From the NCBI GenBank assembly GCA_019918135.1, contig WBZZ01005584.1, forward strand, positions 124,001 through 188,000: a DNA stretch of 64,000 nucleotides, given 5' to 3'. A program made the position numbers and the translations under genes. The stretch's first letter is position 1, and each line of letters starts with the position of its first letter. Shown here one piece after another: positions 1 to 9,955 of the stretch. This stretch comes from Paulinella micropora (lineage: Eukaryota; Cercozoa; Imbricatea; Euglyphida; Paulinellidae). Under the pieces are notes generated by a model that was given only the letters and a program-made list of their open reading frames with translations, made no database searches and was not told where the DNA came from.

Positions 1-53
1 ACATTTTTGGCGCTCCTCTCCCTTTCCCTCTCTCGCTCACCAATCCTTCTAGT

Positions 54-1172
54 CTATCTTTTCGTGGCCGGGGGCTCCTCCTCGCTGTGCGCATGGTGTG
101 TCAGGCCCGCCTGGGTGTAGATGGTCCGCGTAGGCTCGGGATACAAACAAAAGAGCGTCTTGACCACCTCCTCCGTCGCTTTGGTGAGCGGACTTACTAG
201 CTGCAGTCTTTGCAACGTTCCGGGCTTCTGCGCAAAGCGCGCCCAAAGTTCCAGAAACAAGGCACGACAAGCGGCGGTCTCGGGGGACAGGTCGCGGGGT
301 TGTGCCCCGGGCCCCGAGGCGCCGGCAGCAAGCGCTAGCACATGAAACCTAAAACCGCCCACCCACAACTCCCGGGCACCCTCTAGCGCAGCCCGCCTTG
401 CCTGCACGTTGCTGGGCCAGTTCCACGCAGGACACATTTCCCAATTCCGGGTGGCACCAGAGGCTTCGCTTATATGTAAGTGCCCAAGCCCGCTAACATA
501 AAAAACGTCTGTATTAATTTTAAAAAAAGAATCCTCGTATTGCGCTCTTTCTAGCTCGTGGATACTGTCCTCCTGGCACATGGTTACCAGCTGTCCCCAC
601 TGCTTCTCTTGAATCTTTCCGAGCAGTTTGTAAGTTTTGCTTAACAGAAGGGGCAGGTTTACTTTCCCGTAGCCCGCGGGCGGTGCTTGGGGGCAGAGCT
701 TGCGTCCATGCACGCAGCGGGCTCGCGCAGCGCTGGGCGCCTGGGCCTCCAACGCCATTAACATGCTGTCTTTCAACTCCTGAGCTTTCTCTTGCTTTTT
801 GCTCATCTCACCCAACCAGCCAAGATGCGCATATCTGCTCAAGCGACACGGGTATTGTTTTTGGAAAATTTTCCAAGCCTGATTCCAGTTATTAAAATCC
901 AATTCTCGACTTGTGGCGTCTTTGCGTATCATCAGAGCAAAGCCAAGCGATAACCTAAAGACATTCCGCAAAACCATTTCAGGGGCAGCTACTTCTGTCA
1001 CAAAGCGCTCATGCTCGGAGCTGCCGCGGATCAGAAGCGCAGCACCCGACAGGCTTACGCACAGGCATTCCCTCAAGCAACAGGGGCAGCAAAAGCGCCT
1101 TTCTTCTTTGGTCTCACGTGCCTTGGGCAGGGGATGCGGTGCCGAGTGGCCAGTCCAGATTCTGCTGCACAT
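54..1172 (-). CDS. Hypothetical protein, Cys-rich N-terminal part
   Basis: A long open frame reads leftwards and stops at the window edge. The frame is open to 1,220, but the first ATG in frame is at 1,172 (protein begins MCSRIW), giving about 372 residues. The frame upstream may be an exon continuation. A cysteine cluster (CCPCCLRECLC) and a short hydrophobic stretch follow the start. The rest is a soluble, helix-like sequence with many charged residues and an Ala/Gly-rich patch near residue 300. I do not recognise a family. GC-rich codon use matches the neighbouring host genes. Confidence rests on frame length only; introns have not been excluded. Confidence 0.5.
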   Translation of the reverse strand: MCSRIWTGHSAPHPLPKARETKEERRFCCPCCLRECLCVSLSGAALLIRGSSEHERFVTEVAAPEMVLRNVFRLSLGFALMIRKDATSRELDFNNWNQAWKIFQKQYPCRLSRYAHLGWLGEMSKKQEKAQELKDSMLMALEAQAPSAARARCVHGRKLCPQAPPAGYGKVNLPLLLSKTYKLLGKIQEKQWGQLVTMCQEDSIHELERAQYEDSFFKINTDVFYVSGLGHLHISEASGATRNWEMCPAWNWPSNVQARRAALEGARELWVGGFRFHVLALAAGASGPGAQPRDLSPETAACRALFLELWARFAQKPGTLQRLQLVSPLTKATEEVVKTLFCLYPEPTRTIYTQAGLTHHAHSEEEPPATKR

Positions 1173-1411
1173 TGCAAAGTATTTTTGCGATTCAAGCTTA
1201 CAAAACCCGTCCTTCCCCACTCTCTTACTCTTCTTTGGCAGAGGAGGTTTCCTTCTCCTCCTCCCAAAGGAATTACATTAAAAAGGACTTTGCGGAAAAG
1301 AGGGGGGAAGAGAGGGGGTGGGGGAGAGGTAATTTGGGCGCCCCCCCCCTAAGCTGCCTGCCAGAACTCTTAGAAATACCTCCCGCCGAGCACAATATCT
1401 TTGTTTTGTCA

Positions 1412-2197
1412 TCAGAGAGTGTAGCCGTCGGTATAGCCAGAGAACGTCGGGGCCGGCGCGGGGGGTAGTGACGTATGCTTGCGCAGCTTGTGTTCCAGCA
1501 GGGCTTGCGAAGAGACAAAAGCTTTGGAGCAGCCCTGCTCTGGGCAGACAAAGGTTCTTTTGCCGGTGTGCACCCCCCTGTGATTCCGCAGGTTTACCTC
1601 TTGTGTAAATTGGCGACCGCAAGTCTCACATTTAAACGGCTTGATTTCGTCGTGGATCCTAAGGTGACTTCGCAGGCTGGATCGATGCTTAAGCATAACT
1701 CCGCAAACGTGGCAGACGATGGCGGGATGCGAGGGCGGAGGCGGGCCGCCGACTGTGGAGTCCTTGTGCATGACTATCAAGTGCCGCTTCAGCGCCCATT
1801 CAGAACTGAAGGACTTTCCGCAGCCCGGCGGTTTACACACGTAGAGACAATCACCGCTGTGCTGTGCCATCACATGAGACTTGAGGCTTGACTTATGCGC
1901 AAACTGGCTTTTACAATTGGAACATTTGTACGGCTTTGAATGGACGTTGAGCCGTTCCTGCCCTTGACTAGACGCCGGCGCGTTTTTGTTCTGCGGCTCG
2001 CTGCGCTTAGTTTTGGCCTTTTTCGAGGCGGGTAGGTCGTCACCAAACCAAGGAGATCTCGGCAGAGAACTGACGAGTTGCGCATCATCTCCGCCGAGGT
2101 CGTCATCCTTGCCGAAAAGGGAGTCTAGTTTCTCCTCATCACTAAGCAGTGACAGCAGGGGCGACCTCGGTGGAGAGTCAAGCGGGGCTAAGAGCAT
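1412..2197 (-). CDS. C2H2 zinc-finger protein, TFIIIA-like, five fingers
   Basis: Five C2H2 fingers are seen in a row in the C-terminal two thirds. They begin CSNCKSQF, CKPPGCGKSF, CHVCGVML, CETCGRQF and CPEQGCSKAF, each ending in an HxxxH or HxxxxH pair. The alternation of CX2C and CX4C spacings resembles TFIIIA-type nucleic-acid-binding proteins. This is family knowledge, not proof of a 5S rRNA role. The N-terminal part is acidic and Ser/Pro-rich (LLSLLSDEEKLDSLFGKDDD), as in an activation or disordered region, followed by a basic KKAKTKRS stretch that could be a nuclear signal. I chose ATG 2,197 as start (about 261 aa). The frame is open upstream to 2,284 without another ATG. Immediately upstream in the same frame, after one TGA (2,285-2,287), another open stretch begins, treated below as part of the next gene. 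Confidence 0.82.
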   Translation of the reverse strand: MLLAPLDSPPRSPLLSLLSDEEKLDSLFGKDDDLGGDDAQLVSSLPRSPWFGDDLPASKKAKTKRSEPQNKNAPASSQGQERLNVHSKPYKCSNCKSQFAHKSSLKSHVMAQHSGDCLYVCKPPGCGKSFSSEWALKRHLIVMHKDSTVGGPPPPSHPAIVCHVCGVMLKHRSSLRSHLRIHDEIKPFKCETCGRQFTQEVNLRNHRGVHTGKRTFVCPEQGCSKAFVSSQALLEHKLRKHTSLPPAPAPTFSGYTDGYTL

Positions 2198-2284
2198 GAA
2201 GGGGAGAGGCGATGGTATTCGTACACGCGGAGAAAGTGAGGGCGAGCTCGGCGCTCCCGCGCGCTGCTGCAGCTGTTTGACCAC

Positions 2285-4010
2285 TCATAAACACGCAAAA
2301 ACGCCCGCCCACAATGCTACTACCGGCACCGTAAGGATCGGCGGCAGCTGCGTACGGCTCCAGGCATCCAGGAGGCGGCTAGGACTAGCTCTAACAACGT
2401 GCTCTATGATGCTCTTGAGTTGTTGTAGGCCGGCCGAGGTTCTTGGTAGTCTGTTAGCCGTGGACATCCGATCCAGCTCATTGGCGGGTGCCGTAACGTC
2501 GGGTGACGTCGCCCAGCGGTAGAGCAGGTCCAAGCTTTGCTGGGGGTTCAGCGGCTCTTGCAATAATTCCTCGTAAAAAGCGCAGCTTTGAGACGACTTT
2601 TGCCACAGAGCTTCCTGAGCAACCCGCACAGACAGCCACCCGCGTTCAGTCGGGGGCCATTCCTTTGTGCTGTTCCGCGGCTGCACATCTTTTCCGTCAT
2701 GTCACACACTCCGAAGTCTGTAGCTCCGAAGTGTGTGTTGCAGTACAAACCGGCTCCGCACGAAAGATACTTGTCGCAAAATTGCCCCTGGGTCCTGCAC
2801 GTCAATGGTTTTTTTCTGTTTTTTCTGAAAACCCTAGAAACAAAAAAAAGGTTAAGAGGCACAAAACCGTTGGAAAGGCTCGCCGCACGTGCCCCGCGCA
2901 GCATCAGCGCCGCTTGCCTGTCTTTTGGGATTATAGCCATGCCCGGAAATATCCCACGTATCCCTGCCAAGTCAACACAGCACACATCAGAGGTGGTTGG
3001 GGACCAAGAGTGGCCAAAGCCGACCAAATGCAGACAGCTCCGTGGCCGCAGTCATTATGGCTAGTGCAATTCTTGGCCGCGCGGAGGTAGGCGGACTTGA
3101 CGCAAGGTTCCATTGCGGCAGATTTCGCCATATGGACACTGCTCCCCAGAGTCCTCTATCCAGCATTCTCCTTCGGGAAGGTACCTCGCCCCCGAAAGAC
3201 TTAAAGCCCTGCACTTGCCCGGCATGCTATTATCTGCAGACGTCTCTGTGCCGGGGGCCTTGCCAATATCGCATCTTAAGCCAGTATAGCACACGGCCCT
3301 TTCTATAGGAGAATTCTCGAGCGTCTGCACCAGCAGCAAAAAAAAGGGGGGGGAGGGGGTTACAACACAAAATGCGCGGCGGAACATACCGCCTCGTCCT
3401 GGTATTCGCAGTTCTCCAGATAACCCAAATAAGAGCGCAAGAGGCCCTTATAGGCCTTGCAGGTGCCTACTCGGGCGGTGCTGTTGAAGACGCACTCAAG
3501 CCCCGGCTTACAAAAGCTACCCTGCACCTCTGCGCTACACTCCGCGGCGGCGAGAGAAATAGAACAATCGAAATCTCCACAGCATAACCCGCCCTCGCTC
3601 TGATTTGTCTCCATGCAAACGTTGTTGATACACTTGCGATTCACGTGGCCTTTCAATGCCTACAAAAGAAGGAAAGGTGTACCCTCCAAATGGACGGGGT
3701 TGTTAGGAAGGGGCAGAGATCGTTTTACGGGGATCGGGCCATTGTCGCAGATGAAACACGAAGAGACATCTTCGTATTGCGCAGTAATCTACGTGGAAGA
3801 AAGCCTCTTTTCGACGCAAGGCAGGTTATACAGCTCTCCAGACTCAAAATTCGTCAAAAAAGAGAAGAACTATCCTCGGTGCAGAAGTGGCCAGCCCGGA
3901 CGCACTTGCGAACCACCCTACCCAGACACAAAAGTAAAAGAAAATGCAAGAGGGCTTTGTTACTTACGCAGGGCAATCCAGGCTACAGGGTTGGGCTCGC
4001 GTCGTCCAAA
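2285..4010 (-). CDS. Multi-exon cysteine-rich protein with a C-terminal hydrophobic segment (exons approximate)
   Basis: Several leftward open pieces carry the same kind of cysteine module: CIN..C..CCGDFDC...C..FCKPGLEC....GTC (3,390-3,650), CYTGLRC..C..C..QCPYGEIC (3,080-3,330), NCTSHNDCGHGAVC (near 3,000-3,080) and FCDKYLSCGAGLYC..GVC (2,700-2,800). They change frame between pieces, and good splice signals are visible, such as a GTATGT donor near 3,387 and a pyrimidine-rich acceptor near 3,325. The last piece (2,285-2,686) ends with a hydrophobic run (LPPILTVPVVALWAG), so the product could be a secreted or type I membrane protein with a repeated Cys-rich ectodomain. Exon order is inferred by eye. 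One junction near 3,080-3,100 has no clear splice pair and may be a frameshift. No family was recognised. Confidence 0.45.
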
Positions 4011-4140
4011 TACAACCCAGCAGAAACGCTTGAAAGAGCATTTTTTTTTGGCACCCAAGGAATATCTAAAAAATAAAGAAGATTCCAAGGGGGGAACAGA
4101 CGAGGAGCAAGGGGAAGAGGGAGACGCCTCCCTCCCCTAG

Positions 4141-4600
4141 CCCCTCACCTGCCTTTCCCCCCCTCCCTGCCTCCTCCCTCTCCCTCTCTTGGTTCTCAGT
4201 GTTAAGTGTAAGATCGCCGAGCTCTAATTCAGCGTATTCTTTTTCGCACTCTATCGCGGGGTGTGATACCTCTTTCTTACCGGGCGCTTGGCACAGGCCA
4301 AAACAGAACAAATGCCGGCTTCTGACTCGGGCCGAGGGGCCCCCCCGCGCCCAAACACTCTAGCTTGACTTGTCAGTGTTATTAAAAGTACAACAATTCT
4401 TTTCTATAGATCGGATTGAAATTTTAGAAGTGATGTGGCTAAAAAAGACATTTCTGCAGGAAAAACTCGGAAGCCCTGCCTTTTCCGGCCTTATCATGCG
4501 CACCATGCAACGCAACACAATTTAGCGCTAAATGAACGAGCCGCTACGGCCTCTTTCCGCGGGGAGAGAAGGGGGAGGGGGAGAGAAGCGGGAGAGTGGG
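4141..4600. other. GC-rich intergenic stretch
   Basis: No convincing gene is seen. A short leftward frame (4,311 down to about 4,190, starting MFCFGLCQAPGKKE) could be the first exon of the Cys-rich gene, but no clear junction supports it. The stretch ends in purine-rich sequence that leads into the fold-back element. Confidence 0.4.
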
Positions 4601-4604
4601 AGAG

Positions 4605-4880
4605 ATGGGCGCCCCCTTCCCCTGTTCTTTGAGCCCCCGGGCTCAGGGGGCTCATGGGGAAGAAAAGAAAAAAAAAGGAGGGGGGGCCCCCCCCCCCCCC
4701 CCTCTTTCGGGAGCAAGGGGGAGAGAAGGGACGCGAGAGGGAGAGGGGTTGTGGGGGGGGGGGGGGGGGGGAGGGAGGGCGCCCCCCCCCCTCCCTTTTT
4801 CTTCTTCCCTTCGCTTGAGCCCCCTGAGCCGGGGGGCTCAAAGAACAGGGGGGAGGGAAAGGGCGCAGCAGCTACAAAAT
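4605..4880. mobile_element. Fold-back / MITE-like element, copy 1
   Basis: The sequence starting TTCTTTGAGCCCCCGGGCTC near 4,626 is mirrored by an inverted copy ending near 4,850. Less perfect matching continues outward into GCGCCC-type sequence on both sides. Between the arms lie homopolymer-rich G/C and purine tracts with no coding potential. A related copy sits at about 7,345-7,690. Long inverted arms around a small non-coding core are typical of MITEs or fold-back transposons. A target-site duplication could not be defined. Confidence 0.6.
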
Positions 4881-5194
4881 TCTTTTTTAAAAAATACATG
4901 AAACGCCTCCACCCCCCCCCCTTCCCCATTTCTGTCCAAGTTCTCAAACGGGGGGAAATGCTAAGCACAGGGTCGTGCCTCTCCCTCATCCCTGCCCCTT
5001 TTCTTTCCTGTGTGCTTACATATTCAGGTGCGAGGTGCAACATGGACGAGACCTGCTCCGGGGGCGAACTCTTCTCTGCCCTTGACATGAATGTTCTTAC
5101 CAAGGTTCCGGGTGCCGGGGAGCACATGTTTGAGCTGCAAGGCAAGGCAGTAAAGGCGACGGTGGAGAAAGATGGCTCGCTGCATTTGCAACAC
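4850..5194 (+). repeat. Duplicated gene 5' region, copy 1
   Basis: This block is nearly identical to about 7,635-7,983. It runs from the outer arm of the fold-back element through the presumed 5' untranslated region and the first 51 codons of the downstream gene, and matching stops abruptly at 5,194. The two genes therefore share promoter-proximal sequence and N-terminus but have different remainders. Confidence 0.85.
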
Positions 5195-5641
5195 AGGTTT
5201 CTTTGGGACAACTTGAATTTGCAGGCTCAGTCCGAGCGGGAGAGGCGCTCCCTGGAACTCCGGAAACGCCACGAGGATTTGGCCCTTGTGCAAAAAGATC
5301 TGCAAGTGCTCGAACTAAAGCTTCGCCAGGGCCCTGCAGGCGATGAGCCTGAGTCTCCAGATCAAGAGCTAGGCCAGAAGTTGATAAGACTACATCAGAT
5401 TATTGGCAATCATGCTAGGCAGATCTCGCTACTGGAGCAAAAGCAAGAACTTGAGGTCAAGTATACGGAAATTACAGAGACTACAAGCTGCAGGCTCGCG
5501 CCCGGTCTGATTGTGCGCGTGCCTGCTTTGTTCTCGCCTGGGCCGCTTCTTTGGTGCCCTTTACAAAAAGCGGTCGTAACCTGTGAATCTCGGAGCAAAG
5601 TGTCCAAGGTAAGCGCCAGCCCGCTAGCTCGGGACGAATAG
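5042..5641 (+). CDS. Coiled-coil protein sharing its N-terminus with the gene at 7,829
   Basis: The start is set at ATG 5,042 (MDETCSGGEL) because the duplicated copy at 7,829 has the same ATG and the sequence upstream is fold-back repeat. The product is about 199 residues. Residues 1-51 are shared with the second copy. Residues about 60-150 are rich in Glu, Lys, Arg, Gln and Leu with heptad-like spacing (RSLELRKRHEDLALVQKDLQ and after), suggesting a coiled coil. The tail is basic and Ser-rich. An AATAAA at 5,693-5,698 lies 52 bp past the stop and is a plausible poly(A) signal. The gene converges with the hydrolase gene on the other strand. Function is unknown. Confidence 0.6.
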   Translation: MDETCSGGELFSALDMNVLTKVPGAGEHMFELQGKAVKATVEKDGSLHLQHRFLWDNLNLQAQSERERRSLELRKRHEDLALVQKDLQVLELKLRQGPAGDEPESPDQELGQKLIRLHQIIGNHARQISLLEQKQELEVKYTEITETTSCRLAPGLIVRVPALFSPGPLLWCPLQKAVVTCESRSKVSKVSASPLARDE

Positions 5642-5692
5642 CATATGGCGCAGGCAAAGGTGCCCCAGTGTCGCCAAAATAACAACTACTTT

Positions 5693-5698
5693 AATAAA
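5693..5698 (+). terminator. Probable polyadenylation signal AATAAA
   Basis: An AATAAA hexamer lies 52 bp downstream of the stop of the coiled-coil gene, in the short region between two convergent genes. Confidence 0.5.
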
Positions 5699-5835
5699 AG
5701 CTCGCGAAAAGGGCAGTGTTGCCGAAAAATCCGGAATGCCTATGTACGCCCTGGTTCTCGTCCGAAAACCCAGCCCCACGCAAGTTACCTTCTCAAGAAT
5801 TGTTATTAAAACTTTAATCCAGCTCAGTCTGGGTC

Positions 5836-7242
5836 TTAGCTAGCGCATGCGGGCTGGCTAAGCTCGTGGGGAAGACCGCAGGCTTGAATTAGCGATCTGT
5901 ACATAGCAAGAATTAGAGACTCCGAAGTAGTGAGCGACAGCGTCGTAAAATATGGTGTGCTGTCGAAATGATGTTGCAGAACAACGCCCTTGGTCTTGGC
6001 TATCGATTCGCCGCCGACAGAGGCTGGCGCGCGGGCAAGGCTGCTGGTTAGGCCCAAGGCTGCGCCAAACTGGGCCGGCTTCTCGCACTGGGGCGAACGT
6101 CCGCTTTGTTCCACAATCACGCACGGCACCGCGCTGCTCGACAGAGAGGAGAATTTCTTGCCCTGTTGGCAGGGCATGATAGGGTCGTGCTCTCCATAGA
6201 TTAGCGCCATAGGCACAGATGCTCCCAAGAGCTTTGGAAGAGAGGGCGAAGTCCAGCGGGCGTGTCCTTTCCACCAGCTCACGACTATGTTGCTGCCGAC
6301 AAAAGAGTCACCCACTGCGCACGGGCGGCCCAAAACTTCGAGCCAGTAATACACATTTGCGGAGTAGCGTAAATGATCAAACCAAGTGCGGCAGAAAAAG
6401 CCTTGCAACTTCCAGGAATGCAAAAAACGGAGTAGCCGGTGCAGGGGGCTCAGCTTAAAAAAAATGGCCCAGTACGTTCCGTACCTGCCCAGCAAGGGAA
6501 AGAGCCCCGCAGGCGCTACCAGAATTACGCGGGCAAGTCGGTGGCTTGCCTGCACGGCCAGCCTCGCCACCACGTGGCCTCCAAACGAATGCCCCAAGAC
6601 GTCTGGTCTCTCAAGGCTCATTTGCACAATGTACGACTCAACGATCTCAGCTAACAAGTCTGTAGCGCTATCCCCCTCGGTTTGTAGTAGGCAAGTTGGC
6701 GTAGGCAGGCGTCCGAAACCCGGCAAATTGAGCAAATGGACTTCTTCGTATGACTCGAGCAGAAAACGCAGCGTGCCCAGATAAAATAAGGCGCCACTCG
6801 AGACTCCGTGCACAACCACCAGGTTCCTGCCAAGGGAAGAGGGCATGCCTCCCGGGGAGCCAGCAAGGCGCGCCCTTAAAGAGTGTAGACTAATTGCAAG
6901 GCCCTTGGCCGGCAGCGAAAGCTCCGTAATTCCTCTTGTGATAGCAACATCTTGGTGCAGGTTCTGATACCCGCGCAATATCTCGGACTCCGCCTCTTTC
7001 AGACCGATGGCGCGGCTAGGAAGGAGGAAAGACGTCCTCCCCAGGCTCTGCGCACATTGACGCCAAAAAAAAAGCGCGCTAGTCGCGATCGTGAATAACA
7101 AAAGAATGACCGAGGACACAAGTCCGGACAGAAAAAGCACAGTGTAAAACCTGACACAGGCCAGGGCTGAGCGCATTACAATCTCTGTATTTACTTTCAA
7201 ACCGGGGGAACCACCGGGGGATTTCTCTCGGGGGAGAAACAT
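5836..7242 (-). CDS. Membrane-anchored alpha/beta hydrolase-fold protein
   Basis: A single 468-residue frame starts at ATG 7,242. Residues about 30-60 form one or two strongly hydrophobic segments, so the protein is probably membrane anchored with the fold C-terminal. The alpha/beta hydrolase signature is clear: LVVVHGVSSG (141-150, oxyanion strand), LPGFGR (173-178), the nucleophile elbow GHSFGG with Ser219, and YGEHDPIMP with the acid residue Asp353. The region where the catalytic His normally sits in a GHxPxxExP context reads SGRSPQCEKP, so Arg382 is found at the usual His position. The protein may be catalytically altered, or another His (such as the HH pair near residue 427) may serve. 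Overall form resembles ABHD4/5-like proteins, but I did not assign it to a subfamily. Confidence 0.8.
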   Translation of the reverse strand: MFLPREKSPGGSPGLKVNTEIVMRSALACVRFYTVLFLSGLVSSVILLLFTIATSALFFWRQCAQSLGRTSFLLPSRAIGLKEAESEILRGYQNLHQDVAITRGITELSLPAKGLAISLHSLRARLAGSPGGMPSSLGRNLVVVHGVSSGALFYLGTLRFLLESYEEVHLLNLPGFGRLPTPTCLLQTEGDSATDLLAEIVESYIVQMSLERPDVLGHSFGGHVVARLAVQASHRLARVILVAPAGLFPLLGRYGTYWAIFFKLSPLHRLLRFLHSWKLQGFFCRTWFDHLRYSANVYYWLEVLGRPCAVGDSFVGSNIVVSWWKGHARWTSPSLPKLLGASVPMALIYGEHDPIMPCQQGKKFSSLSSSAVPCVIVEQSGRSPQCEKPAQFGAALGLTSSLARAPASVGGESIAKTKGVVLQHHFDSTPYFTTLSLTTSESLILAMYRSLIQACGLPHELSQPACAS

Positions 7243-7344
7243 GCCTCATCCTTCCGTAAAAATCCCCCCCCCTGTCCAAGTTCTCAGACGGGGGGGCTAC
7301 ACACAATCCGTGCTTTCTCCTCCCGCCCTGCCTCTTCCCTGTCC

Positions 7345-7690
7345 CTCTCTACTTTGTTGGGGGATTTTTTTTTATTAAATTTTTTCGTAGATTCTGCGCC
7401 CTTCCCCTCGCCCCTTCCCTTGTTCTTTGAGCCCCCGGGCTCAGGGGGCTCATGGGGAAGAAAAGAAAAAAAGGGGGGGCGCCCCCCCCTCTTTCGGGAG
7501 CAAGGGGGAGAGAAGGGACGCGAGAGGGAGAGGGGTTGTGGGGGGGGGGGGGAGGGAGGGCGCCCCCCCCTCCCTTTTTCTTCTTCCCTTCGCTTGAGCC
7601 CCCTGAGCCCGAGGGGCTCAAAGAACAGGGGGGAGGGGAAGGGCGCAGCAGCTACAAAATTCTTTTTTTAAAAATACATGAAACGCCTCC
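7345..7690. mobile_element. Fold-back / MITE-like element, copy 2
   Basis: Inverted arms are longer and better kept than in copy 1. TTAAATTTTTT..GTAG..TTCTGCGCCC on the left is mirrored by sequence ending near 7,690. The inner core again has TTCTTTGAGCCCCCGGGCTC arms and G/C-rich tracts. The element sits just upstream of the duplicated gene start, so it may supply or disturb promoter sequence. No open frame of interest is present. Confidence 0.6.
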
Positions 7691-7983
7691 ACTAAGCCCC
7701 CCCCCCCCTTCCCCATTTCTGTCCAAGTTCTCAAACGGGGGGAAAAGCTAAGCACAGGGTCGTGCCTCTCCCTCATCCCTGCCCCTTTTCTTTCCTGTGT
7801 GCTTACATATTCAGGTGCGAGGTGCAACATGGACGGGACCTGCTGCGGGGGCGAACTCTTCTCTGCCCTTGACATGAATGTTCTTACCAAGGTTCCGGGT
7901 GCCGGGGAGCACATGTTTGAGCTGCAAGGAAAAGCAGTAAAGGCGACGGTGGAGAAAGATGGCTCGCTGCATTTGCAACACAA
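7635..7983 (+). repeat. Duplicated gene 5' region, copy 2
   Basis: This is the second copy of the block at 4,850-5,194, with few base differences. It includes the 5' flank and the first 51 codons of the gene at 7,829. Confidence 0.85.
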
Positions 7984-8716
7984 CGAGCCGTTCGCCTCGC
8001 GGGTGCCTTGCAGCTGCTTGCCTTGCAAGTGGAAAGTCTGCGAGTTGGAGCGCCACGTCGCCACGGTCGTGAACACGCCAGAGAAGAAGGACAGCAGTTC
8101 GCCTCGCGGAGCAGCAGTTTGCATGAACTTGTGGGGAGGAGCCTACAAGGTTAGGCCCAGACAGTAAAGAAAAAAAAGGGCAGTTGCAAAGGCAACAACA
8201 GCGAAGGTGCGGGAGAGGAAGGTGGTGCGGGAGGGGGCGGGGCAGTAGCCAGCGGTTTTGAACCCAGCTGACCCTCTCCCCAAAAAAAGACTTGCACAGA
8301 GCCGGCCTTTTTTTTTCTCTACACAAAATCCTGCTGTCTAATTGTTCCATGGCGTCCGTCTACACCGGTGCTTTAACCTCGACTTTCCTAATGCTGCCTG
8401 CGCCCCGGCGCGCTTCCGGAAGTGCGCCCGCTGCCGCTACGCGACGTATTGCAGCCCGCTGTGCCAGAAAAAAGACTGGAAACGCACGCACCGCCTGATT
8501 TGCCAAGCAGACTCCCAGTTGCTCCAGGAGTGCAAGCGCGTGCGCCGGTTCGTGCGCGAGTTGTGTCGTGAGCCCGGGCGGTGGCACGACCAATTTGCGC
8601 CCCTGATCCCCGAGGGTGACAGGCTGGTGTACGTGCGCTTGGACTTGAAAGGCAAGCCGGCGGGTCAGCACATTTCCGCACAAGAGCTGGCCAAGCCCGG
8701 GGCGTTGGTTGTGTAG
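7829..8716 (+). CDS. MYND-type zinc-finger gene (two segments, junction unresolved)
   Basis: The first segment begins at ATG 7,829 (MDGTCCGGEL) and runs to about 8,150. After the shared N-terminus it has Cys-containing sequence (CSCLPCKWKVCELERH). A possible donor (AAG/GTTAGG) lies near 8,150. The second segment (about 8,345-8,716) encodes a MYND finger: CARCRYATYCSPLCQKKDW followed by HRLIC, with the usual CxxC, YCSxxCQxxDW and HxxxC pattern. MYND fingers bind Pro-rich partners and occur in SMYD, ZMYND and related proteins. No consensus acceptor joins the two segments in frame, so the second may belong to a separate transcript or one base may be wrong. It ends at a TAG at 8,714-8,716. An AATAAA at 9,048-9,053 lies downstream. 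Confidence 0.55.
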
Positions 8717-9330
8717 TTACTTCCGTGCTGGTAGATCTCAGTAAGGTGGAGCACCTGTACGCGGCCACGGCCGGACGAGCGCACGAATACGACCGAAGAA
8801 AAAATTTACATAGGTACACTAGAAATCAAGTGGCCGGGCCCCGGACAGTTGCTACCTGCCCTTGGGTGCAAATCACGGTATTTCTGCGACCTCTGTTTGG
8901 TTTGTCTCCAGCAACCAACCGCCGAAAAAAAAGGCACTGCACTATATCTGTCATGAAAGGGAGCACTGCACTGGCTGCCAAAGGCCTGTCACGATCCATG
9001 TGCTAAAAAGGCCGGCCTCGTAGATCTTTTTTGGATGCTTTTGTTTTAATAAAAAAAAGGTAAACACCTTGATAAATTTCCATTCTTGGTGCAGACTCAC
9101 AGTGTCTTTACTTTTACTTTTCTTACCAAATTCTGAAGGAGCGACGCTCTATTGCCACTCCAATCGCGACTACAACCACACTGCAAAGGACGCCAGTCGC
9201 CAGTATACCGCCAGAAAAGCCCCAAAACAGATTAAAGGTGGGCCGTAGTACATTGTGCTTATCATTGGTGGGCCCATTGCTAGTACCTAGACACGATCCA
9301 GAAAACACGTGTGCGCCTTTGTTCTACTTT
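8717..9330. other. Downstream flank with poly(A) signal, no clear gene
   Basis: An AATAAA at 9,048-9,053 on the + strand is the probable end of the MYND transcript. A 61-codon leftward frame (9,123-9,308) contains one hydrophobic segment (VLCSVVVVAIGVAI) but lacks support. Nothing else was recognised. Confidence 0.4.
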
Positions 9331-9338
9331 TATCACAA

Positions 9339-9410
<72 letters not shown>

Positions 9411-9584
9411 TAGGGAGTACATAGGCCATCGGTCCTTTCCATGGGCTGATTGGTATAAAGCTCCTAGAGTAATGTTCTATGCCGTCACTTCCTTTATTCC
9501 ACCGATTGGTGTGGAGACTTTCCTTATGGAATGGAGGACTGGATGCACATGGCCTTTTGGCTCAGCAATTGGCAGGAGATACAC

Positions 9585-9622
<38 letters not shown>

Positions 9623-9892
9623 GTGGACACCGTCATAGCCCAGTGGTCAAGTTCTACCATCTGGGCCCTGTCGCCAGTTCGATTCCCGTCGGTGCCACCA
9701 GTATTTTCATTGAACATACCGGTCTATTTCTGGACCAGTATTTTCATTGAACATACCGGCCCGTCTGGAAGTGTTGGAACTGCCCTTGCGGGGGTGTCAT
9801 TAGAGCTTATCGTCAATTCTTCGTACTCCCCTCACGGGTGAGACGATGGATGCGCATGTGCAGAAATGCATCAGCCATTGACAGAGAAGCAC

Positions 9893-9955
<63 letters not shown>

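Noticed and set aside
4532-5041. N-terminal extension of the coiled-coil gene
   Set aside because: It reads through the fold-back element and poly-G/C tracts; the duplicated copy shares only the ATG at 5,042.
9620-9710. Functional tRNA gene
   Set aside because: A/B-box-like motifs are present, but the acceptor and T stems do not pair well and the unit is repeated as a SINE.
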